DNA from: Rhodospirillales bacterium
Lineage (GTDB): Bacteria; Pseudomonadota; Alphaproteobacteria; UBA828
Assembly: GCA_026712885.1 (NCBI GenBank)
Contig: JAPOPO010000398.1
Location: 1 to 6,332 of the forward strand
Length of the DNA stretch: 6,332 bases
Direction: 5' to 3'
Under the pieces are notes generated by a model. That model did not search any database. It was not told the DNA's origin and was given only the letters and a program-made list of their open reading frames with translations. Below are positions 1 through 5,591 of this stretch, piece after piece (positions within the stretch are counted from its first letter, which is position 1; each line of letters begins with the position of its first letter). The translations under genes were made by a program, and so were the position numbers.

Positions 1-15
1 ACATGCGGCCCGACC

Positions 16-1431
16 CTACTCCGCCGCGTGCGCCAGCGGCTCGACCTCCGCCGGCATGCGGATCGCATCGCGCGGCAGCTGGTAGCGCGCGAAGGGCAGC
101 ACCGCGACCTTGGCGTCCGGCCCGTGACGGGCCATCGCGGCGGCGAAGGCATCCTCGATCGAAGTGCCGGCTTCCATCCCGATATCGGCCGCCATCTCGA
201 GGTTTTCTTCCAGCGTCACCACATGGAGGTGCTTGCGCACCATGACCTCGTAGATCGGCACCCAGATGCAGCCCGCCCACATCTCGATGGTGCGGGTGTG
301 AATGTCGCGGTAGACGCGCTCCAGGTTCGCGGGCGAGGGCGGCATGTAGGGCTTCATCAGGTCCATGAGCGCGAGGCCGGGGAAGTCGCCGAGATGCGTG
401 CTTACGCCGGGCGACGGGCTGCAATAGATCAGCGTCCCGCCGTCCTTCACCAGCAGGTCGGAGGACATGCAGCCCCAGCCGGTGTGGAAAAAGAGATGGT
501 CGGTCGGCGCGAAGACGCCGCAGATGCCGATGCCCGCCGGGCCGCCGGCGGGGCGGTCGTAAGCATAGACGCCGTTGAAGAAGCGGATCGCCTCGCGGTG
601 CGCGTCCGGGTGCGCGCCGAAGTTGATGAAGCAGAGCCGGCCCCGCGTATCCAGCACGCTGTTGAGCGTTGCCGAGAGGCCGCACATGGTCGCGGCCTCG
701 TCGATGTCGGTTCGCATCGGCCCGGCCAAGGCGCCGTAATGGGTCTTGGGCGACATCACGAAGGCGCAGTGATTCGATTCGATGGTCTCGTCCGAGACCA
801 CGCCCGGCAGGATCAGCTTGCCGCCGCCGCCGGCGCCCCAGTGGTTGGACTGCGCCTGGCCCATGGAGAGGCTTACGTCGGACTTCGCGACCTCCTTGTG
901 CAGCCAGACCGGCGTACCGCCCGTGGTCATGCCAATGAAGACGTACTGCTCGGGATCGCGCGGCTCGTTCTGGAAGAAGGGGATGCCCAGCCGCTCCATG
1001 CGCGCCAGGTTCTCCTGGCCCAGCTTGAGCTCGGTGTCGCGCTCGGACATCGGGAAGACCTTGCCGTTGGCGCAGACCACGCGCGCGTCCTTGACGCCGT
1101 GGGCCTCGATGGCATCGAGCACCGCCGGCAGCAGCTTGGAGGTCGGCGTCGGGCGGAACTGGTTGTCGATGATGATGGCGAGGCTCTTGTCGGGCCCGAT
1201 CATCTCCGAGAACGCAGGCCCCGAATGCGGTGCCTCCAGCGCGGCCGCGCAGGCCTCGGTGGGGTTCGCGACGGGCGCGGGCTCGTCCGGGAAGAGCGCC
1301 GCAAGCAGGTTGGCCTCCGGGATGTCCAGGGTCAGCGTCTCCCGATAGACCATGGCTGGATCGTCAGCCGAGCCGATGGTCAGCGGGTCGAGTGATTCGT
1401 AGGGGATCACTGCGCGATAGGTGTCGGACAT
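16..1431 (-). CDS. LarA-like (DUF2088) nickel-pincer racemase/epimerase family protein
   Basis: This 471-residue protein belongs to the LarA superfamily, whose founder is lactate racemase. Those enzymes use a nickel pincer nucleotide to move a hydride on alpha-hydroxy acids. Visible are the N-terminal DNQFRPTP motif (89-96) and the central GGGGKLILPG motif (201-210). K205 and H221 are 16 residues apart, the spacing of the Ni-pincer ligands K184 and H200 of Lactobacillus plantarum LarA. The C-terminal domain contains GGTLIYCSPSPG (331-342). The positions matching catalytic H108 and H174 read V125 and S195, and the position matching K298 reads W319, so lactate itself is an unlikely substrate. 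There is no signal peptide, so the protein is probably cytoplasmic. The start at 1431 is chosen because AAGGGAGGG lies 5 nt upstream; an in-frame extension to 1521 has no such support. The cofactor genes larB, larC and larE are not in the window. It is divergent from the flavoprotein at 1563. The family is clear, but the substrate is unknown. Confidence 0.85.
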   Translation of the reverse strand: MSDTYRAVIPYESLDPLTIGSADDPAMVYRETLTLDIPEANLLAALFPDEPAPVANPTEACAAALEAPHSGPAFSEMIGPDKSLAIIIDNQFRPTPTSKLLPAVLDAIEAHGVKDARVVCANGKVFPMSERDTELKLGQENLARMERLGIPFFQNEPRDPEQYVFIGMTTGGTPVWLHKEVAKSDVSLSMGQAQSNHWGAGGGGKLILPGVVSDETIESNHCAFVMSPKTHYGALAGPMRTDIDEAATMCGLSATLNSVLDTRGRLCFINFGAHPDAHREAIRFFNGVYAYDRPAGGPAGIGICGVFAPTDHLFFHTGWGCMSSDLLVKDGGTLIYCSPSPGVSTHLGDFPGLALMDLMKPYMPPSPANLERVYRDIHTRTIEMWAGCIWVPIYEVMVRKHLHVVTLEENLEMAADIGMEAGTSIEDAFAAAMARHGPDAKVAVLPFARYQLPRDAIRMPAEVEPLAHAAE

Positions 1432-1436
1432 CGCCG

Positions 1437-1445
1437 CCCTCCCTT
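1437..1445 (-). promoter_or_regulatory. Shine-Dalgarno of the LarA-like gene
   Basis: On the minus strand the sequence reads AAGGGAGGG, followed by 5 nt and the ATG ending at 1431. This purine-rich site decides the start in favour of the MSDTYR N-terminus over the ATG at 1521, which would add 30 low-complexity residues running across the intergenic region. Confidence 0.7.
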
Positions 1446-1471
1446 GATTGAGTCGGCCAGAGGCCGCGAAA

Positions 1472-1501
1472 CTGGCGTTCCCGCGCCAAGCCGAGTGTAA
1501 T
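1472..1501 (+). promoter_or_regulatory. Candidate promoter of the flavoprotein-DUF1330 unit
   Basis: TGTAAT at 1496-1501 matches the -10 consensus at 5 of 6 positions. CTGGCG at 1472-1477 is a weak -35 at 18-bp spacing. Transcription would begin near 1508, giving a leader of about 55 nt that includes the hairpin at 1523-1542. The -35 overlaps an imperfect dyad, TGGCG-N6-CGCCA (1473-1488), which could be a regulator site. I found no convincing partner promoter on the minus strand for the LarA-like gene. The assignment rests only on consensus matching and is tentative. Confidence 0.25.
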
Positions 1502-1522
1502 GGACCCAACCGGTCATGCACA

Positions 1523-1542
1523 GGGCGCCCGGCTGGGTGCCC
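1523..1542 (+). promoter_or_regulatory. GC-rich dyad/hairpin in the flavoprotein leader
   Basis: GGGCGCCC (1523-1530) and GGGTGCCC (1535-1542) form an 8-bp stem with one G-U pair and a 4-nt loop, ending 6 nt before the Shine-Dalgarno. It could be an operator half-site pair in the divergent control region or an mRNA structure affecting translation. There is no U-run after it, so it is not a typical terminator. The base pairing is seen directly; any role is inferred. Confidence 0.35.
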
Positions 1543-1548
1543 GCTATA

Positions 1549-1556
1549 GGGGGGAG
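1549..1556 (+). promoter_or_regulatory. Shine-Dalgarno of the flavoprotein gene
   Basis: GGGGGGAG lies 6 nt before the ATG at 1563. It supports this start over the in-frame ATG at 1500, whose 21 extra residues do not resemble the family N-terminus and which overlaps the candidate -10 element. Confidence 0.65.
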
Positions 1557-1562
1557 TGCGAC

Positions 1563-3590
1563 ATGGCGACCTATCCGCGGCTTTTCTCGGAATGGAAGAT
1601 TCGCAACACCACGATCAAGAACCGCGTGGTGTTCCCACCGACCTGCCCGAGCTGGGTCTCCGACCCGTGGAACGGGCTCTTCATCGACATGGCGACCCAC
1701 TACTACCGGGAGCGTGCCGAAGGCGGAGTCGGCCTCATCATTATCGGCGGGACCCACGTCCACCCGAGCTCGCTCATGGCGCCGCTGCTCATGCCGCAAC
1801 TCTTCGATGACAGGCAGATCGAGCCGCTGTCGAAAATCGCCGAAGCCGTCCACGCCGAAGGCTGCAAGCTCGCGATCCAGCTCTGGCACTCGGGCGTGCG
1901 GGGCTCCCCCACCCTCAAGCAGGAGGCCACCTACGACCCCGATGCGACCTGGCATTCGGTCTCGCCAAGCCAGGTGCCCCTGGGCGAGTTCCCCGGCGCG
2001 TCCACGCCCAAGGAGCTCGACGAGGACGAGATCGAGGAGCTGCTGGAATCCTTCGGCAGCGCCGCGGTCCGCGCGTTCGCGGCGGGGCTCGACGGGGTCG
2101 AGCTTCATCTGAGTCACGGCTACCTGCCCTGGCAGTTCATCTCGCCGCTCTACAACAAGCGTACCGACCGCTGGGGCGGCTCGCTGGACAACCGCCTGCG
2201 CTTCCCCCTCGAGGCATTGAAGCGGATGCGCGCTGCCGCCGGCGACGACAAGTTCGTCGGCTACCGCATCAACTCGACCTCGTTCTGGCCGGGCGATCTC
2301 GAAATCGACGAGGTGCGCGAAATCGTCACCGAGATCGAGAAGCGGGCCGATATCGACTACGTCAACGTCTCGGCTGGCGTGCATCACGCATTCATCCACA
2401 CGCCGATGGAGTTCGAGGCAGGCTGGGAGCGCGGCTACGCCCGCAAGATCCGCGAGGTTTCGTCCAAGCCGGTGCTTCTGGTGGGCCGCATCACCACGCC
2501 GGATGTGGCAGAGCGGCTGTTGGAAGCCGGCGACGGCGACGCGATCTGCCTCGCGCGCCAGCTCTTCACCGACCCCCATTGGGCCAAGAAGGCGCAGGAG
2601 AACCGCGCCGACGATATTCGTTCATGTGTCGCCGCCAACTTCTGCTGGAAGAGCGTGAGCCGGGGCGGGCGGGTGCAGTGCATCTACAACCCCACGGTAG
2701 GCCGGGAGAAGGCCTGGGGCGAGGGTACGCTGGTCAAGGTGGCGGAGCCCAAGTCGGTGCTCGTCGTCGGCGGCGGCCCGGCCGGGCTGGAGTACGCACG
2801 CGTCGCCTCGGCCCGCGGCCACAACGTGACGCTCTACGAGGCCGAGGGCGAGACTGGCGGCCACGTGCGCGTGCAGTCACTGCTACCGAGCCGGGCCGAG
2901 TACGGTGAGATCGGCCGCTGGCTCACGTCCCAGGCGGAGAAGAACGGCACCCGCATCGTCACCGGCGCGCCGGTGACGGAAGAAGATCTGGATCAGGCGC
3001 TGGACACGGTGAAGCCCGACCACGTGGTGGTGGCCACGGGGTCATCCATCGCGGTCGATGGCTTCCAGGGTTGGACCGGCGAGGCGCTGCCCGGCTGGGA
3101 GACCGGAAACTGCGTGGGCTGGGATGCGGTGGCGTTGGGCCAGGCCCGGCCACGCGGCAAGGTGATGGTGCTGGACGACCTCTGCGACGTGGCGGCGCCG
3201 CTTACCGCCGTCGCCTGCAAGGACGCGGGCGCCGATGAGGTCACGCTGGTCACCCGCTGGCCCATGGTGGGCTTGGAAACCATCCTCGACGTCTATCTCG
3301 ACTGGATCCTGCCGAAGCTCTACCAAAGCGGGGTGACGGTCTGTGTCGATCACTTCGTGCGCCGCATCGAAGGCGACAAGGTGACGCTCTACAACGTCCA
3401 CCACGACGAGGCGGAGCGTGTTATCGAGGCCGACTGGATCGTCATGGCGACCGGCCGCCGCTCGGAGAACGCGCTGCACGATGTGGTTGCCGCGCGAGGC
3501 GTCTCGGTCGAGACCATCGGCGACGCCACCGCACCCCGCTCGGCCTACGAGGCGGTCTACGAAGGCCACCGCCAGGCCCGCAAGCTCTGA
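1563..3590 (+). CDS. TMADH/DgcA-type FMN-FeS-FAD oxidoreductase (Old Yellow Enzyme superfamily)
   Basis: This 675-residue protein has the three-part layout of trimethylamine dehydrogenase, dimethylglycine-type demethylases and 2,4-dienoyl-CoA reductase. The FMN barrel (about 5-345) has the substrate-binding pair H182/H185 within HLSHGYLPWQF, then NKRTDRWGGSLDNR (198-211). C28 sits where YqjM has C26 and TMADH has its FMN-linked C30. The Fe-S segment shows C355, C361 and C373, but A358 stands where a fourth Cys is expected. A dinucleotide fold starts at VLVVGGGPAG (399-408) and resumes at VVVATGS (488-494). The second fold (533-566) lacks GxGxxG, as in TMADH, and the ATGRRSEN motif is at 629-636. 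The TMADH cage residues Y60 and W264 are not conserved, so trimethylamine is an unlikely substrate. Oxidative demethylation with electron transfer to ETF, or enoate reduction, are both possible. It is probably cytoplasmic and co-transcribed with the gene at 3626. Confidence 0.88.
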   Translation: MATYPRLFSEWKIRNTTIKNRVVFPPTCPSWVSDPWNGLFIDMATHYYRERAEGGVGLIIIGGTHVHPSSLMAPLLMPQLFDDRQIEPLSKIAEAVHAEGCKLAIQLWHSGVRGSPTLKQEATYDPDATWHSVSPSQVPLGEFPGASTPKELDEDEIEELLESFGSAAVRAFAAGLDGVELHLSHGYLPWQFISPLYNKRTDRWGGSLDNRLRFPLEALKRMRAAAGDDKFVGYRINSTSFWPGDLEIDEVREIVTEIEKRADIDYVNVSAGVHHAFIHTPMEFEAGWERGYARKIREVSSKPVLLVGRITTPDVAERLLEAGDGDAICLARQLFTDPHWAKKAQENRADDIRSCVAANFCWKSVSRGGRVQCIYNPTVGREKAWGEGTLVKVAEPKSVLVVGGGPAGLEYARVASARGHNVTLYEAEGETGGHVRVQSLLPSRAEYGEIGRWLTSQAEKNGTRIVTGAPVTEEDLDQALDTVKPDHVVVATGSSIAVDGFQGWTGEALPGWETGNCVGWDAVALGQARPRGKVMVLDDLCDVAAPLTAVACKDAGADEVTLVTRWPMVGLETILDVYLDWILPKLYQSGVTVCVDHFVRRIEGDKVTLYNVHHDEAERVIEADWIVMATGRRSENALHDVVAARGVSVETIGDATAPRSAYEAVYEGHRQARKL

Positions 3591-3625
3591 TCTTTCCAAA
3601 ACGGCACAACCTAGGGAGACCTTTC

Positions 3626-3919
3626 ATGCCTGCTGCCTATCTGATTTCCGAATCGCAAGTGACCGACCAGGCGCTGATGGACGAGTACGCCGAGAAGGCC
3701 GGTCCCTCGGTCGCGGCCTACGGTGGCGAGCTGGTCGCCGCCACCACCAACGTCGCCCACATGGACGGCATGTCGAAGCCACCCAGGATCGTGATGATCC
3801 GCTTCGAGAGCATGGAAAAGGCGAAGGAGTGGTACAACTGCTCCGAGTATCAGGCGGTGCTTCCGATGCGCTTCCGCGCCTCCAACAGCAGCGTCTACTT
3901 CGTCGAGGGCGTCGAATAA
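3626..3919 (+). CDS. DUF1330 family protein
   Basis: This 97-residue protein matches the DUF1330 pattern, a small ferredoxin-like (dimeric alpha-beta barrel) fold related to small oxygenases and stress proteins. The pattern begins with AAYLISESQVTD (3-14) and continues with a YAEKAGPSVAAYGGE segment (21-35). The diagnostic part is RIVMIRFESMEKAKEWYNCS (54-73), followed directly by EYQAVLPMR (74-82), and it ends with YFVEGVE. The length is normal for the family. No catalytic residues can be named because the biochemical role of the family is not established. AGGGAG at 3613-3618 lies 7 nt before the ATG. The gene starts 35 nt after the flavoprotein stop and is followed by a strong hairpin, so it is the last gene of a two-gene operon. 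It may bind or process a product of the flavoprotein, but that is inferred from position alone. Confidence 0.88.
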   Translation: MPAAYLISESQVTDQALMDEYAEKAGPSVAAYGGELVAATTNVAHMDGMSKPPRIVMIRFESMEKAKEWYNCSEYQAVLPMRFRASNSSVYFVEGVE

Positions 3920-3924
3920 TTCAT

Positions 3925-3956
3925 CGCGCCGGCGGCTCTCCGTCGGCGCGTTCTCT
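3925..3956. terminator. Probable bidirectional intrinsic terminator
   Basis: CGCGCCGGCGG (3925-3935) pairs with CCGTCGGCGCG (3940-3950) over 11 bp, with one G-U pair and the loop CTCT. On the plus strand TTCTCT follows, a weak T-rich tail. On the minus strand the hairpin is followed by ATGAATTATT, which is also T-rich. It lies between the convergent DUF1330 (stop 3919) and acyltransferase (stop 3966) genes, so it probably ends both transcripts. Confidence 0.75.
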
Positions 3957-3965
3957 CTCGCCCGG

Positions 3966-5393
3966 TCAGTCGTCCGCCGCGTCGGGCACGGCAAAGAAGT
4001 GCTCGATGGCGTTGGCGTAGTAGCGCAGCATGTCGCGCTCGCTCTCGCTTGCGCGGTAGAGCCCGTCCGCCTCGGTCACGAAGTGGCGCAGCGTCAGCAT
4101 GCGGAGCCCCACGGTGACGGCGTAGTCGCGGTCCGCCCGCGGGATGTGGACGTAGGCGCCCTCGCGCTCCAGCCGATCGATCAATGCCTGCGTGCGTCCC
4201 TTGATTTCGAGCAGATCGAGCGCCCCGTCCGCGCGCACGAACACCGTCGCCACCAGGGAGACCGGAAGCACCGGAATCGCCGCGGCGATCGCCTGCAATA
4301 GCTCGCCACCGAGCTTTTCGACGGCCTCGTGGCGGGCATCGTCCTCCAGTGCGCGGAAATCGAGCCCGTTCGCCTTCGCGTAGTCCCGCATGGAGATCGG
4401 CGCGGCGAAGTTCACGCAGGCATAGCCGAAGCGGTACCAGCGCCGCCGGATCATCAGGCTCACGTTGTGGGCGACGAAGCGGAACGCGGTCATGAGCACG
4501 CGCGCCCGGCGGCGCCGCGGCTCGCCGGGACCCGGCGCGCGCACCAGCATGCGGTCTTCCAGCACGCGGTCGTAGTTGATGCCCACGGGGACGAAGACCA
4601 GATCGCGCGAGCCCTCGGGGTCGAAGGACGAAACCATGTAGTTGATGAGGCCGAGCTTGGGCTTGCGCAGGCGGCCGTCGCGGCTCAGGCCGCCCTCGGG
4701 GTAGACCGCCTGGACCACGCCGCCGGCGGTCGCCGCCTGCACGTAGCAGGCCAGCACTTGGCGGTAGAGGCGGCTGCCCGAGCCGCGCCGCACGAAATAG
4801 GCGCCGAGCGAACGCACCAGCATCTTGAGCGGCCAGACCCGCGCCCACTCGCCGACGGCGTAGCTGAGCGCCGAGCGATGCGCCGCCATGTAGGCGACGA
4901 TCACGTAGTCCATGTTGCTGCGGTGGTTCATGACGAAGACGACGCTGGCGCCGGGCTCGATGCGGGCCAGCGCCTCGTCGTCCGAATAGCCAAGGCGCAC
5001 GCGATAGAGGCTCTCCACCGCGCGGCGGGCGATGTGGTAGCCGATGCGGAAGTAGGCGTAGGCGTTGAAGGAGGGCACGATCTCGCGGGCGTAGCGCTCC
5101 ACCTGCCGGCTCAGCACCTCGCGTGGGATGCCGGTTGCCAGGGCCTCGGCGTCGATCGCCTCCATCACCTGGGGGTGGTAGCTGAGTTGGTCGATGAGCA
5201 CCCGGCGCTTGGTCTGCTGGAACGGCGCAATCTGCAGCTCCAGCCGCGTGTTGACCTCCTCGATCATCCGGTTGAGGCGGCGGCGCAGGAACCAGCGCGC
5301 GCTCGGCATCAGGATCCGGTCAAGCGCAGCCCAGAGCGCGAGCGCGCCGACCACCGCCAGGATCCAGAGCGGCAGCGCGAGCGAGCCGGTCAT
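3966..5393 (-). CDS. PlsB-like glycerol-3-phosphate/lysophosphatidate acyltransferase
   Basis: This 475-residue protein probably transfers an acyl chain to glycerol-3-phosphate or lysophosphatidate in membrane phospholipid synthesis. All four acyltransferase blocks are present. Block I is NHRSNMDY (156-163), with catalytic H157 and D162. Block II is LGAYFVRRGSG (196-206). Block III is YPEGGLSRDGRLRKPK (231-246). Block IV is FVPVGINYDRVLED (267-280). Blocks II and IV resemble PlsB (GPAT) more than PlsC. It is much shorter than E. coli PlsB (about 800 residues) and lacks its long extensions. Residues 5-24 form a hydrophobic N-terminal membrane segment followed by an Arg-rich stretch, which suggests an inner-membrane anchor with the enzyme in the cytoplasm. 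AAGG lies 7 nt before the start. It is transcribed alone as far as the window shows, divergently from pcm. Whether the acceptor is glycerol-3-phosphate, lysophosphatidate or another alcohol cannot be told from the sequence. Confidence 0.88.
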   Translation of the reverse strand: MTGSLALPLWILAVVGALALWAALDRILMPSARWFLRRRLNRMIEEVNTRLELQIAPFQQTKRRVLIDQLSYHPQVMEAIDAEALATGIPREVLSRQVERYAREIVPSFNAYAYFRIGYHIARRAVESLYRVRLGYSDDEALARIEPGASVVFVMNHRSNMDYVIVAYMAAHRSALSYAVGEWARVWPLKMLVRSLGAYFVRRGSGSRLYRQVLACYVQAATAGGVVQAVYPEGGLSRDGRLRKPKLGLINYMVSSFDPEGSRDLVFVPVGINYDRVLEDRMLVRAPGPGEPRRRRARVLMTAFRFVAHNVSLMIRRRWYRFGYACVNFAAPISMRDYAKANGLDFRALEDDARHEAVEKLGGELLQAIAAAIPVLPVSLVATVFVRADGALDLLEIKGRTQALIDRLEREGAYVHIPRADRDYAVTVGLRMLTLRHFVTEADGLYRASESERDMLRYYANAIEHFFAVPDAADD

Positions 5394-5405
5394 GCCCGAG
5401 CCTTA

Positions 5406-5440
5406 CACTCGGTCGGGCGGGTTTCGTCCGGCACCGAGTG
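5406..5440 (-). promoter_or_regulatory. Perfect 8-bp inverted repeat in the acyltransferase leader
   Basis: CACTCGGT (5406-5413) and ACCGAGTG (5433-5440) are perfect inverted repeats separated by 19 bp. On the minus strand the dyad ends 12 nt before the acyltransferase ATG, immediately next to its TAAGG ribosome-binding sequence. It could be a repressor operator or an mRNA stem next to the ribosome site. A 3-bp inner stem (5418-5420 with 5428-5430) could extend the RNA fold. The function is inferred. Confidence 0.4.
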
Positions 5441-5525
5441 AATCGCCCGGGACGGGTAGCTCCGGTAGAGGACCGAAACCGGCATGGGGGCCAACTGGGC
5501 TCGCGGCTGTCGCGCAGATACGCTA

Positions 5526-5534
5526 CTTATAGCA
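5526..5534 (-). promoter_or_regulatory. Candidate extended -10 promoter of the acyltransferase
   Basis: On the minus strand TGCTATAAG contains TATAAG (5 of 6 matches to TATAAT) preceded by TGC, an extended -10. No good -35 is seen at the usual distance. It would give a leader of about 125 nt containing the inverted repeat at 5406-5440. The same bases on the plus strand form GCTA-N4-TAGC (5523-5533), part of the AT-richest spot in this intergenic region. This is weak evidence. Confidence 0.25.
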
Positions 5535-5540
5535 GCAATG

Positions 5541-5564
5541 GGCGGGTGCGGTGCCCGCCGGCAC
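5541..5564 (+). other. Overlapping GC-rich dyads upstream of pcm
   Basis: GGCGGG (5541-5546) can pair with CCCGCC (5554-5559). Alternatively GTGCC (5551-5555) can pair with GGCAC (5560-5564). The two stems share bases and are mutually exclusive. They lie 28-50 nt before the pcm start. Such dyads arise easily at this GC content, so a regulatory role is only a possibility. Confidence 0.2.
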
Positions 5565-5591
5565 GCGCACGCCGAGGCATAGTGACGGGCC

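Noticed and set aside
28..1395. Long plus-strand open frame (455 codons) opposite the LarA-like gene
   Set aside because: It is His/Arg/Ala/Asp-rich with no family motif and lies antisense to a gene with clear motifs. High GC leaves such mirror frames open.
1500..1562. Extended N-terminus of the flavoprotein from the ATG at 1500
   Set aside because: The added residues do not resemble the family, the ATG lacks a ribosome site, and a strong one precedes 1563.
1407..2579. Minus-strand open frame (390 codons) opposite the flavoprotein
   Set aside because: It has no motif and no ribosome site, its composition is typical of an antisense shadow, and it overlaps the conserved Old Yellow Enzyme barrel.
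2625..2681. Sequencing error explaining the missing Fe-S cysteine
   Set aside because: The frame is intact on both sides, and changing GCC to a Cys codon needs two substitutions.
3895..4848. Second minus-strand frame running into the DUF1330 gene
   Set aside because: It is an out-of-frame, Arg/Ala-rich reading of the acyltransferase gene that crosses the terminator hairpin.
4329..5441. Plus-strand open frame (370 codons) opposite the acyltransferase
   Set aside because: It reads as low-complexity His/Ala/Arg/Val antisense sequence with no domain, and all four acyltransferase blocks are on the other strand.
5462..5482. CCGGT-N11-ACCGG dyad between the acyltransferase and pcm
   Set aside because: The arms are only 5 bp and GC-rich, which is expected by chance in this sequence.
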